Assembly: GCA_900754605.1 (NCBI GenBank)
Contig: CAAEDK010000002.1
Coordinates: forward strand, 1-64,000
From: an uncultured Oscillospiraceae bacterium
Lineage (GTDB): Bacteria; Bacillota_A; Clostridia; Oscillospirales; Oscillospiraceae
Direction: 5' to 3'
Length of the DNA stretch: 64,000 bases
The translations under genes and the position numbers were made by a program. Under the pieces are notes generated by a model that had not been told where the DNA came from, made no database searches, and worked only from the letters and a program-made list of their open reading frames with translations. Of the stretch, positions 25,172 through 37,200 are shown one piece after another. The stretch's first letter is position 1, and each line of letters opens with the position of its first letter.

Positions 25172-27439
25172 TTATTCTCCTGTTCCAAAATCCAGACCTC
25201 GGACGGTCGCACCGCTGAAATCCACATGTCCCTCAAAGTAAACGACACCGCCGCTGCCTCGGCTGCCGATCGTGATATAGCCTCCGCAGGGGCTGTAAAT
25301 GTTAATGTAGGGGGCATCCCCCTCGTAATACTCGATGGCCAGCATGTGGAACCGGCTGTTTCCATAGGGACCGTAGAGGTTGAAGCTCCCAAAGTCGCTC
25401 CCGGCGATAATGTTGAACTCCTCGCCGTAGAACTCTCCGCCTTCGATGACCGGGGAACGGATCGTGGTCTGGTCGATGTAGGTGCTCTTAATGTAGCCGG
25501 GCATCTCGATGGAGTCTGCCAGCTTGTACGCCCGGTCGGCCCGGGAGTACGCGTCGTCGGCGTAGTCATAGGCCTCGTCCGCCAGATTGTAGGCGTCGTT
25601 GGCCATGGAATAGGCCGGATTGGAATTGATGTTCTGGTTGCTTACCTGGGCCCAGTTGATGCTACTCCCGGCGCCCATGGTCACGCTGCCGTTGATGGTG
25701 ACAAGGCCGTTGGGGTTCACGGCGAACGTCACCACCCCCGTGCTCTTGTTGGTCACCCTCAGGCCGTAGAGGTCCAGATAGTCCGCCTTGAACTTGTCGC
25801 CCGTCAGCATGCTGTTCCCATAGGGGTCCAGAAAATCCTCCGCCTGCACCACGCCCCCGAAGGAGCCCTTGGCGGCCAGCAACGTTCCGGCAAAGGTGCC
25901 CCGCCGTGCGGTCAGATTTCCCTGCTCATCCACGATAAAATTCCCGCCGATGTTGATGGAGCCTTTCTTCATGGTCAGCGTGCCCGTTTTCATATCCAGG
26001 GAAAAGTTCCCGCCGACGTCCTTGAGCACGCCTGCCCGGATCACATCGGCATTGAGCACGCCCGTATTGATGTAGTCGGCCACGATGGACCCGTCCATGG
26101 TCATGGCCAGCCCAAAAGTCTTGCCTCCATCATTGGAGTACCCAAGGCCGTTCATGTTCCACTTCCACAGCTTGTCCGCCTTGGTGTAGTCCCGCACGTT
26201 GGAGATGTAGAGCGTGTCCGAGCCGTACTCATCCCGGGTGATGGTGATATAGCCCGTAGTAGCCATATTCATGATGTGCGTAGCGTTTTCCTGGGCCTCC
26301 TTTAGGATGGAGTGGGCCTTGGGCAAGTTTTCGATCTTCTCCAGCACTGCGGCATTGGTCTGATTGTTCACGCTGGTCAGGCTGAGCTGTACCGAATCCC
26401 CCATTTTGAACCGGGTGTTCTCCGGGCGATCCAATGGAATCTCCAGTTTGGTCACCGGGAACATCCGGTCCAGGCCGTGGGGGCGGGAGATGACCCGGAT
26501 CTCGTCTAACAGCTTGACCGCCTCTGTGTTTACGTCCAGATAGTGCAGATCCAGCGCGCTCAGCTCCAGCTCCAGGTTGTCGAACTGGAGGTCTGCCAGA
26601 TACTCCTTGGCCTTTTCCAGAAGCGCCTCCGGGTCGCTCACATCGTCCCAGCTGACTGTCTTGGCGATCCAGCCGTAGTGCTTCACCGCCTCGTCCGACT
26701 GGACATAGAGGCTGCCGCCGTTCACACTCTCTACCGTCAGGTAGGCGTCCAGCGCCTCGATGGGGCTGTCGTCCAGCCGGCTGCCCAGCGGAATAATCAC
26801 GGTGGCATACTCCGTGGAATCCCAGTTGCGGGTGAAGTCGATGAGATTGGACCCGAACTGGATGACCTGACTGCAAGTGTCAGGGTACTCCTTCAGGTAA
26901 TCCAGATACCGCACCCCATCCGCCTTCCGGACCCGGAGATGGCCTCCGTAGGTTTCCACCAGAGCGTTGAGCAGCTCCATCGTCTTCGCGTAATTGGTGT
27001 AGTAGGTGGGGAAGTTCTCGTCCACCACCGTCACCGCGCCGATGGCAAATTGCCGGTTGGCGCCGACTTTGGAGTTGTGAACGGCAATCAGCTGCTCCAG
27101 ATACTCCCGAATCGATTTTCCGGCATACTCCGCCGGAGGCTGAACGGAGTCGTTGAAAAACGCCAGTTCCCCCTCACAGTAGAGCACCCGGTTGTTCCAG
27201 AAGTCCTTGCTCTCCGAAAGCGCCCGCCCCGCCCAAATCTCCTCTCCGTTTTTCTTCACGGAAATATCCGTGACCATGCGGACAATGCTGTCGTAGGCCT
27301 TGTTGGTGTGGGGAAGGGCCATCTCCAGCGACCCGGCCGCGCTGTCCTCCAGCGTCAGCTTGGGGTTGACCACCTTCATGTCATCCAACGAGAACACATC
27401 ATTGTAGATGCACACGCCGTCCGCGTAAATGCTATACAT
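25172..27439 (-). CDS. tail-associated protein (prophage tail endopeptidase-like / Tal)
   Basis: Protein of 755 residues. The first 370 residues match the hub-like fold of siphovirus tail proteins (opening MYSIYADG, middle YLDYLKEYPD), and the rest is a beta-helical extension with repeated strands (GGNFSLDMKTGTLTMKKGSI) and a short YNLADEAYDYADDAYSRADRAY-like helical repeat. It lies directly after the distal tail gene, the normal place for Tal. No catalytic residues could be assigned. Confidence 0.8.
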   Translation of the reverse strand: MYSIYADGVCIYNDVFSLDDMKVVNPKLTLEDSAAGSLEMALPHTNKAYDSIVRMVTDISVKKNGEEIWAGRALSESKDFWNNRVLYCEGELAFFNDSVQPPAEYAGKSIREYLEQLIAVHNSKVGANRQFAIGAVTVVDENFPTYYTNYAKTMELLNALVETYGGHLRVRKADGVRYLDYLKEYPDTCSQVIQFGSNLIDFTRNWDSTEYATVIIPLGSRLDDSPIEALDAYLTVESVNGGSLYVQSDEAVKHYGWIAKTVSWDDVSDPEALLEKAKEYLADLQFDNLELELSALDLHYLDVNTEAVKLLDEIRVISRPHGLDRMFPVTKLEIPLDRPENTRFKMGDSVQLSLTSVNNQTNAAVLEKIENLPKAHSILKEAQENATHIMNMATTGYITITRDEYGSDTLYISNVRDYTKADKLWKWNMNGLGYSNDGGKTFGLAMTMDGSIVADYINTGVLNADVIRAGVLKDVGGNFSLDMKTGTLTMKKGSINIGGNFIVDEQGNLTARRGTFAGTLLAAKGSFGGVVQAEDFLDPYGNSMLTGDKFKADYLDLYGLRVTNKSTGVVTFAVNPNGLVTINGSVTMGAGSSINWAQVSNQNINSNPAYSMANDAYNLADEAYDYADDAYSRADRAYKLADSIEMPGYIKSTYIDQTTIRSPVIEGGEFYGEEFNIIAGSDFGSFNLYGPYGNSRFHMLAIEYYEGDAPYINIYSPCGGYITIGSRGSGGVVYFEGHVDFSGATVRGLDFGTGE

Positions 27440-27442
27440 CCC

Positions 27443-28204
27443 TCACAGCCTCCCCACTCTGAAATCCACCGAGACCGTGCCCGTGCCGGTGTCGCACCAC
27501 AGCTCCAACGTGGCTCCCTGGCCGCCGAAGAACACAAACTCCGGGAACTGGATGGTGCCGTCGGTGAGCAGCTTCGTCTCATCCAGCCCCAGCGTTGGGT
27601 TGACAAACCGGATGTGTACGCCCCTCTGGTCTGAGCTGGTCACAAAGAACTGCGGACACACCGGAGCCCGCCCAAAGAGCGTGGCCTCCAGCCGGATGGT
27701 CCTCTTTTCAGCAGTTACGGCGATGTCCTTGAACAGAGCCGGCCGGATCACGCCATTTTGAAAGTTGAAGGGGTCCCACAGCCAGTCGTCCGTAGAGGAC
27801 AGAACCGACCACTTGTAGGGCCCCACATCATAGTCGATGGTGATGCGCGACCAGTCCTTTTCCGACTTCCAGACGTTGACCACAAACCGCCCCTCGTAAA
27901 AATACTCCGGGTCATCCTCCAAAATCGCCCGCAGCTTCTGGCCGTGCAGATAGTCCATGATATCGGAATAGGCCATGTGCCAGGGCTTAAAGTCGTTCAT
28001 CACGATAAACTCAATGGAGCCCGTCCGGTTCTGATACACCGGATACCCGGTGAGAGACTGGGATAAATCGATCACCCCGTCCCCACCGGGTATTTCCAGC
28101 GTCTTTACCTTCTGGGCCGGAGGATTGAACACGGGGCGGGAGGCGGGAACCAGCCGCCAGTCGTCCCAGGTGTTTTTATCCCCAAAGGTAACCGAATGGT
28201 ACAA
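27443..28204 (-). CDS. distal tail protein (Dit)
   Basis: Protein of 253 residues resembling Dit of SPP1-like phages, the ring that joins the tail tube to the tip. Recognisable features are an N-terminal beta domain with IPGGDGVIDLS and RTGSIEF, and position between tape measure and Tal. TTG 28204 has GGAAGGGGG upstream and starts just after the tape measure stop. Confidence 0.8.
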   Translation of the reverse strand: MYHSVTFGDKNTWDDWRLVPASRPVFNPPAQKVKTLEIPGGDGVIDLSQSLTGYPVYQNRTGSIEFIVMNDFKPWHMAYSDIMDYLHGQKLRAILEDDPEYFYEGRFVVNVWKSEKDWSRITIDYDVGPYKWSVLSSTDDWLWDPFNFQNGVIRPALFKDIAVTAEKRTIRLEATLFGRAPVCPQFFVTSSDQRGVHIRFVNPTLGLDETKLLTDGTIQFPEFVFFGGQGATLELWCDTGTGTVSVDFRVGRL

Positions 28205-28206
28205 GC

Positions 28207-31200
28207 TTAGTTCCCCCTTCCTCTGCGCGTGACCCTCTGCCCAAGGGCGTTGTCCATGGGTCCTGCCATCTCGCCCACCAGCGTGCCGGTGTCCAGAACC
28301 ACACGCATCCGTTCCATTCGCTCCGTCATCTCCGCCATTTCGCTGCGAAGGGCACGGAGCTCCTCCACAATGTCGCCGTTATCCACGTTGACCACCGTTC
28401 CGCCGCTTCGGCCGGACTCAGCAAAGGCCAGGCTGGCCTGCCCGGCAAGGCCGATGGTCCGCTGGGGATAGAACAGGCTGTTCAGCTCGTCCGCCCCGCG
28501 CATTACATCGGAGAGGTCAAGCACCGGCCGGATCGTGGGCTGAGCATCCATATCCCCGCTGAGCAGCTCGGCCGCGATGGACATGGCGTTGGAAAGGCCG
28601 TCTGCGGCGTACTCCGCCACATTCGCCCCCGCGGCGTAGGACTTCTTCGCGTAGTCTGCCAGTCCCGTCACAAAGCCAAGCCCCGTAAAGTTGCCCAGCT
28701 CCCGGAAGACCCGAGAAGGAGAATTGATCTTCAGCGTGCTCTTGACCGCCTCTACGCCGGCCAGCGCCATGCTGGTCAGTTCGTCGAGGAAGGCGGATTT
28801 CGACAGGGAGACGCCCTCCGCAAGACCGGCGGGGATCTGCTGTCCCGTCTCAGTCCATCCGGCTTCCTTCAGGATCTTCGTGGCCGCCTCGGTCATTTCC
28901 CGCATCTCGGCCTCGGTGTCCTTCTTGATCAAGCCCACGTTTTCCGCGAACTCCTGCCGGAGCGACGCCAGTTGATTGGCTGTGTCCTCTTCCAACTGGG
29001 ACAATTCCTCCTGCCAGGTAATGCGGTACTCCTCCAGCTCCGCTTCCGCGTCGGCCCGCAGCTGAGCGATCTGCTCCTGGGTTTCCACGCGGAGGCCTTC
29101 CAGCTCTGAGGTGGCCTGTTCCCGGGCCTGAGCGTGCTTAACGGACCAGAGGGAGACGTACTTCTCCAGCTCGTCGTCGCTCATGGAATTCAGCGCCCGG
29201 ATCTCTTCGATGGCGGACGGCCCCATCTCCTGGAGTTCGGAAATCAGGTCCGCATCAACCCCCCTGGCGGAGAGCTGGCCCAGAATATCCTGCCATTCGC
29301 CGAACTCCTGCACCTGCCCCTCCAGGTTCTTCATCAGCGTATCGCTGCTGACGGTCTCCTTCTTTGTAACTTCATCGAAAAGGCCGTAGGACTGGTAGAG
29401 ACTGTTGGTACGGGATTCCACCGCGTTCTGATACTGGTCATTCAGCGACTGAATATCCCGTTCCAGCTGCTCATTGACAGAGCGAACCTTGTTGGCATAC
29501 TCCTGCTCCAGCTGGATGCGCTTCTGGTTGGCGGACTCCTGAACGCTCTGGACGTCGGCGATATACTGCTTCTGGGCCTCATAGATCTTCTGCTCCAGCT
29601 GATAGACCTTCAGGTCCATCTCCTCGCGCTCTTTGCTGCCCGCCGCATACCGGCTCTGAACACGCTTATAGGCGGCCAGCTCGTCCGCCAGGCTCATTCG
29701 GCCGTAGTTCTTCTCCTTCTCGATCCAGTCCATAGAATTCTGATAGGACTCGTCCACAAGCTGGTTGCGAAGGGTGTAGACCTCCCGGTCGATCTTCTTG
29801 CGTTCCTCGCTGCCCTCCATATACCGGGACTGCATCCGCTCATAGGCGGCCAGTTCCTCCTCGGTGCTCAGCCGGTTGTAGTATTTCTCCTCCTCGATCC
29901 AGTCGAGGGAAGCCTGATAGGTGGACGCCACCAGTTCATTTTGAAGCTGATAGACCTCCCGGTCGATTTGCTTCCGCTCCTCGGAACCGGCTTTGTACTG
30001 CTTCTGAAGGTTTTCCCATCCGGCCAGCTGGTCTTTCAAACTCAGCTCGTCGTAATAGGTCTTCTCATCCACCCAGTCCTTCCAGGCGTCGATGCCTTTG
30101 TTGCTGACGGCGATAACCTCGCCGATCATGTCGGAAGTGGCCTGGGCGGCCGGGACGATGCTGTTGTCGACGCCGATGGCCAGGCCCTCACCGATGTTCT
30201 CGCCCAGATAAATGAACTCCCGGGAGGGAGAATGGCTGTCCAGGGCCTTTTTCGCCGCGTTCAGCGCGGCAAGGCCCAGACTGCGGCCCGCGGAACTGGA
30301 GGCGCTGAACTTAGAGCGGATGCCTTTGACAAAGCCCTGTCCGGCATTTTCACCGGCAGTCTCAAACTCGGGCTTCATGCTGTTGATTTGGGATACGGCC
30401 GCAGACGCCACCGTCCCCGCTGCCGTTTTTACGGCGCCGGAAGACGATAGGATCGAAACGGCGAGATTCCGCATCATGCCCTCAACTGCGGACTCGATCA
30501 CAACGACCTTTTTGTCTACAATATCCGCCATTGACTCCACAAGCGTCTCCATGACGGAGCTTGCCACCGGGATATTCGACGTGATGGAACCACGGACGGA
30601 GGTCAGCATACTGACCACGGCGCTGTTTACGGTGCCGCCGCAGTTGTAGAAGGCGTCGGTGAATCCGGAAATCCCGGCGTCGCCCATCTTCTTCATACTG
30701 TCGGCGAATTTGGTCAGGCCGCTGGTATTGACGCCGTTTACCCCTTCCGCCAGCTCGATCAGATCCCAGACCTGGGTGATAACGTCGGACAACTTGCCGA
30801 GGTCAATACCGGAAATCTCATTGTAGTAATCCTTCATGGAGGCGCCGAATTTGGAAATATCCGCGCCAAAGGACGCCAGCGTCTGATCCCCGCCGAACCA
30901 CTGGTCGAACAGACTGCTGTCCGGAAGGCCGGTCGCCAGATTGGAAAGCGCGCTCGCAGCGTTGGCCGAGGCCGTTACCGCTTCCGGCTTCACATCCTTG
31001 ATGGCCTCCGCATAGGCGGCCAGATCTGCGCCGAAGGCCGTGAGGTCGTCTCCAAAGGCAGTCAGATCGGTTCCTCCCGTAAAGAAGGAGAGCAGCCCGC
31101 CCGTATTGGGTAAGGTATTCGCCAGTTCCACCAGCGCCTGACCGGCGGAGGCGGAACTTTCCACGGCAGTGGGATTGATGTCGGCCACAGCGTCGCTGTA

Positions 31201-34200
31201 AGACTTCATGGCCGCGCCGAAGGGGATGATCCCGGCGGCAAAGGCGGCCAGATCATGGCTTCCATTGAAAAACTCCATGACTCCGCCCGCCAGGGGAAGG
31301 GATTCTTGCAGCCTTGCCAGGGACTGGGCCGCCACTGCCGAGGCGGTGATAGCCCCGGTGTTGATGTCCGCCACGGCGTCTCCGTAGGACTTCATAGCCG
31401 CGCCGAAGGGGACAATACCCGTGGCAAAGGTGCCAAGGTCGTTGCCGCCATCAAAGAAGGTCATCACACCGCCCACATTGGGCAGATTGGTCTGAAGCTG
31501 GGCCAGGGACTGGGCGGCAACCGCAGAAGCCGTGATCGCCTCGGCGTTGATACCGGCCACGGCTTCCCCATAGGATTTCATGGCCGCTCCAAAGGGCACA
31601 ATGCCCTCCGAGAATTTACCGAGATCGTTTCCTCCCGTGAAGAACTCCATGACCCCGCCAACCTGCGGCAAAGCAGCCTGAAGTTTTGCCAACGACTGGG
31701 CGGCGACTCCAGATGCCTCCACGGCATCGGCGTTGATACCGGCCACGGCTTCCCCATAGGACTTCATGGCCGCGCCAAAGGAGATGACGCCCTCGGAGAA
31801 TGTTTCAAGGTCGTTCCCGCCGGTGAAAAACTCCATGATGCCGCCCACGTTGGGCAGAGATGCTTGCAGCTCCGCCAGGGCCTGAGCCGCCACAGCCGAG
31901 GCGGAGACCGCGCCGGCGTCAATGCCGGAAACAGCGCCGCCATAGGCTTTCATGGCCAAGCCAAAGGAAAGAACTCCATCCGCAAAAGCCCCAAGATCGT
32001 TTCCGCCGGTGAAGAATTCCAGCACCCCGCCCACATGGGGAAGAGACGCCTGAAGCGCGGAGAGGGCCTGGGCCGCGGTAATGGAGGCGGAAACAGCGCC
32101 CGCATCCAACCCGGTCACGGAATCGGCATAGGCTTTCATCCCTTCTCCGAAGGGGAGCAGACCGTTTGCGAAGGTCTCCAAGTCGTTGCCTCCGGTGAAG
32201 AAGTCTACCACTCCGCCGATATTGGGAAGGGAGGCTTGCAGCTCTGCCAGCGCCTTTGCCGCAGTGGCGGAAGCGGTCACCGCTTCGCCATCCATGCCGG
32301 TCACGCTGTCGGAATAAGCCTTCATCGCCTCTCCAAAGGGAACCAACTGATCGCCAAAGGTCTCCAAATCGTTGTCGCCCGTGAAGAATGCGACCAGACC
32401 TCCGGTATTCGGAATGGTATTTGCCAGCTCCACCAGAGTTTTTCCGGCAATGGCCGAATTCGCAACCGCGTCGCTATCCAAACCGCTGACCGATTTTGAA
32501 TAATTCTTCATGGAGACGCCAAAGGAGGCAAGCTGCGCTCCGAAGGTCGCCATATCGTTGTCGCCGGCAAAGAATGCGACAGCGCCCCCCGTGTTCGGGA
32601 GCGTGGCCGCCAGTTCCGCCATGGCCTGCCCGGCGATGGCTGAGTTCTTAACCGCGTCCACATCCAGTCCGGTCACCGCGTCAGAGTAGGCTTTGATGGC
32701 CTCCCCAAAGGGGGCCAGCTGGTCGCCGAACGCGCTCATATCGTTGTCACCGGCAAAGAAAGCCACGGCTCCGCCTGTATTGGGCAGGGTAGCCGCCATT
32801 TCCGCCATGGCCTTCCCCGCGATGGCGGCATTGTTTACCGCGTCGGCGTCCAGCCCTTTGATGCTTGCGGCAAACCGCATCATGGACCCGCCGAAACCAA
32901 CCAGCTGGTTTCCAAACTCGTCCATGTCATTTTCGCCGGTGAAGAACCCCGCGATGCCGCCGCAGTTCGGCAGGGTCGCCGCCATTTCGGCCAGTGTCTT
33001 TCCGGCAATCGCGGCCGTGCTGACCAAATTGCCGTCAAGGCCGGCAATGCTGTTGGAAAATTTCATCATCGCCTCACCGAAGGGGACAAGCTCCCCGGCA
33101 AAGGCGGACAGGGAAGAACCGCCCGTCAGCCAGGAGGTCAACCCTTCCAGCAGATCAGCGGCAGTAATCAGCAAAATCGCCTCGGTAAGCGCCTTTACAC
33201 CATCCAGCATGGCGGCGTCAATGCCACGGGCTCCATCGATAAACGGCTGTACGTTGGTCATGAACGCCGCGAGATCGGCGCCGATCTGCGGGAACGAGGC
33301 GGATATGCCGCCCATAAACCCGCCGACAATACCGCCGATAAATCCGCCAATGGCGTTTCCGATGGTTTGCAGCAGCTTGCCGCCTTCCCCAATCAGCCAG
33401 TCGAGGCCGGGAATCTGCGCCAGGCCTCCAATGGCCGCCAGAACAACGGCAAGCTCCGCCATAACAACGCCCAGGCCAAGCACGCCCACCATTGCGGAGG
33501 GGATCAGCCCGGCCAATGCGCCGAGGGCCACCATAATGCCGCTGAGAAGCCCGATCCCAGCGGCGCCTTTCAGAAGGGCGTCAGTGTCGATGCTCCCCAG
33601 GGCGGATACGATTCCGGAGAAGAAGGACATCAGCAAATTGACCACCGACTGGATCAGTGTCGGCAGATTGCGCGCCAAGCCGTCGATGACTTCGATCAGG
33701 AACTGCATGATAGAATCCACGATCTGCGGCGTATAGGCCGCCAGCGCCGCAAGGACTCCGGCAATCAGCTCCAGAGCCCCGTTGGCAATCGCGGGCACAC
33801 ACTCCACCAGGACGTCCACCAGGGTGAGCACCAGCGCTTTGACCGCGTTTCCAATCGCCGGGGCGCCATTGGTGATGACTCCGGCAAAGGCGATGACCGC
33901 CTCGCCCAGCTGTTGGGCAATCGCAGGGATTAGCGCGGCAATACCCGTGATAATGGACGTCAACCCGGCCACAATGATGGTCACGCCTGCCCCCAGGGAG
34001 GTAGCCAGGCCCGTGATGCCGACCGCGATGGCGGTGAGCCCAGTCCCAACCAGAAGAAGCCCCGCCCCAAGGCCGGCAATGCCGACGCCAATCAAAGCAA
34101 ACGCGCCGCCCAGCCCGAGAATGGTGGGGAGCAGCGGCGTGAGAAGCGCGCCGGCCGTCCCAATCACCGTAAAGGCTCCGGCAACGGTAATCAGCCCCTT

Positions 34201-37200
34201 GGCGATGGCCTCCCAGCTCATGCTTCCCAGGGTAAAGAGCACCGGGGTCAAAACCGCCAAAGCGCTTGCGGCTACCAGCATAGCGGCGGAACCGGCCAGT
34301 GTTCCGTTCATAAAATTCAAACCGACCGCCAGCTCGGCCAGAGCGCCGCCCATGGCAACCAGGCTTTTCGCAATGGCCTCCCAGCTCATGCCCCCCATTT
34401 TTCCGAGGGCCTCCGCCAAGACATTCAGCGCCGCTCCAACTGTGACAAGCCCCGCGCCCGTGGTAATCAAGTTCTTCGGCATGGCTTTCATGGCGATCGC
34501 CACTTCCGCCAAGGCCCCGCCCATGGCCAGCAAGCCCTTCCCGATCTCCGCCAAAAACATGCCGCCGAAGTCCGCCATCGCAGAAGCAAATATCTTCATG
34601 GCCGCGCCGATCTCAATCATGGCAAGACCAGTGGAGATAAGCCCCTGTGCATTTCCAGTCAGTTTTGTGAATGCGGTAATCTCCAAAAGGACAGCTCCAA
34701 CAGAGCTCAGCCCCTTCACCAGCTCGCCCGCATTCATCTGCCCAAAATCCTTGCAGGCGGAGGCAAAGACCTTCATAGCGCTGGCCAGAACCAGAATCCC
34801 GGCCGCAGTAGCCATGGCGCCCTTGTTGACCTTAACCGTGTTCGTGAATAGAGAAACCTCCGCCATCAGAACGCCGACTCCGGTCAAGCCCTTTGCCACC
34901 CCGGCAAAGTCCAGCTGGGCCAGGTCGATACAGGCGGAGGCAAGCATTTTGATTGCGCCGGCAAACACCACCATCTGGGCGGACCCCTTGATGACGGAGC
35001 TGGAACCGCTCCCCAAAACTTTGGCCGCAGCCACCAGCGCGGTCATCAGCCCGGCGATCCCGGCAAGGGCCACGACCATCTGCTCCGGCTCGATATCGGA
35101 GATTTTCTTCAGGGCGGAGGCCAGCAGAAGAACTGAGGTGGAAACGCCAATCATAGCCGCAGTGCCTTTAACGACACCCTTGACTTCTCCACTAATACGA
35201 CTAAAGATGGCCATGGAAGCCATCAATTCCGCAAACAGTACGGTAATGGCGCCCAGAGAAGCGGTCAGCTTGCCGCTGTCAATCAGAGAAATGGTTACGA
35301 TCGCGGCCGCCAGCACGGCAATAGCGGAGGCGATTTTCAGAAGGGTTCCAGCCTTCAGCTGGGTCTGATAGGCTTCAAAGCAGCCCCGCACCCCGTCCAA
35401 AATACCCTTTACATTGTCAAGAAGGCCGCCGACATCGTCGAAAGACTTTGTCAGGCTGTTCATGAACTTGGTGATGCCTACCGCGATTCCGCCCAGAGAA
35501 ATGCCGTTGAGTAAATCAATCACTCCGCTGAAATCAGCGTTGCCAATGGCGTCTATCAGCGTGGCGGACAAGCCGCCGAGCACGCCGATGATTCCGCTGG
35601 CAATGGTTTTCACGCCGTTGAACAGGCTCTGAAGCATTTGCAGGAATTTGCTGTTTCCAACGGCGGAATCCATGGTATTTACCGCATCGTCCACCCCAAA
35701 TCCCAGGCCGCCGACTGCGTCGATCACCTGGCCGATTCGGGTCTGGATGCGGCCGAGAAGCGCCTGGAACGCCTCGAAGCCGGGGATGGCAAAGACGTCG
35801 CCGAGAAACCCGATAAAGGTTTGGATTCCTGATACAACGAAACCCAGAGCATCCGCGATACCCTGGGCCACTTTACTGAAGACTTTACCTTTCTTTGCCG
35901 CGTCGTTGATGCCGGTCAGAAAATCGCCAATCGCGGCGGTCACCGTAAGAAGACCATCTGCTAGGGACCCTATGCCTCCAGCCATAGGCATGACCGCGTT
36001 GACCACCGCCATAATTGCCTGACGGCCCAAATCCAGCATGGAAAAGAGCCCTTTGAAGGTCCGCTGCAATTTATCCGCTGTTTCATCCGAAATCGTCAAC
36101 CGCTCGGAAAAGCTCCGCAGCGTCTCCGTCAGCGCGTAGAGCTGGTCGGAAGTGGCGGGCGGAAAAATATCGCGGAACGCATCCTTGATCGGGGCGATAA
36201 CGCTTACCAATCCCTTGGCCGCGTTCCAGACCGACTGGATCAGGTTCTCCCGGCCGGAGGGGCGCAGAATCTTCTCCGTAAACTCATCCATGGAGACGGA
36301 GCCATCCCGAAGACTGTCGGCCAGCGTTTCGATCTGCTCCACCATCTCCGAGGTGTATCCGGCGGCCTTGCGCTCCTCCTGGGACATGCCGGACATCTTT
36401 CCCTGGAGATGATAGACCGCCTCGGACAAGGTTTCAGAGGAGATTACTCCATCCTTCAACCCCTGCTTCAGCGCGTCAGTAAAGCTGTCCGAATCCGCTA
36501 CCAGCTGGTCAAAGGCGTCGCCGCTCTCTCTGGCGACTGCTTGGATCGACTCTATAAAACCCGCTTCATCGGCAATTCCCTGATCCAGCAGCTGTTTCCA
36601 GCCGGAACTCAAGCCGCCGCTGAGCAGTTCGTTTCTCGCCTGGGCGGACTCGCCGATGATGCCGCCGATGGTGTTGAATACTTCCGTCAACAGCGCTTTT
36701 GCCTCGTCAAAGTCGCCAACCAGAATCTCCCACGTCTCGGTCCATCCCGACTGGGCGCTCTCCTTCAAGGTGTCCCATAGCTGGGTAAAGGTTTTCACCT
36801 TCGTAGCGGCGTCCTCTGCCGTCTGTGCCATCTGGGCAATTTCCTTTGCCTGGGCCTCCGTAAAGCCCTGCTGCACCAGATCCGCCTCGGTATATGCGCC
36901 GGCAAACTGCTTCAGGGTCTCCGTGAGGACTTCCGTGGTGAGCCACTCGCCCCTGGTAAGGGATTCCCGGAAGGAACCATACATATTGATGGCATTCTGG
37001 GCTCCGGTGCCCAGCAGCTCGGATGTGCGGACCAGGGCGTCCTGGAACACCTTGCCGCCCATGCCCGCGTTGACCACCGAGTTCCAGTCCATCAGGGACA
37101 CTCTGCCTGCGGCCAGCGCCTGGGAGAGCTGATACATGGCTGTGGACGCCTGCTGGGAGGTGGAGCCGGAAATGGCGGCCAGGTTCGCGATACCCTTGAT

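Noticed and set aside
30770..33120. Regular 186-bp repeats considered as a CRISPR-like array
   Set aside because: Units are in frame, adjacent without spacers and encode a conserved 62-residue peptide.
33782..35368. 528-codon plus-strand open frame opposite the tape measure gene
   Set aside because: Antisense shadow of a repetitive, Ala/Gly-rich coding region; no ribosome site and low-complexity composition.
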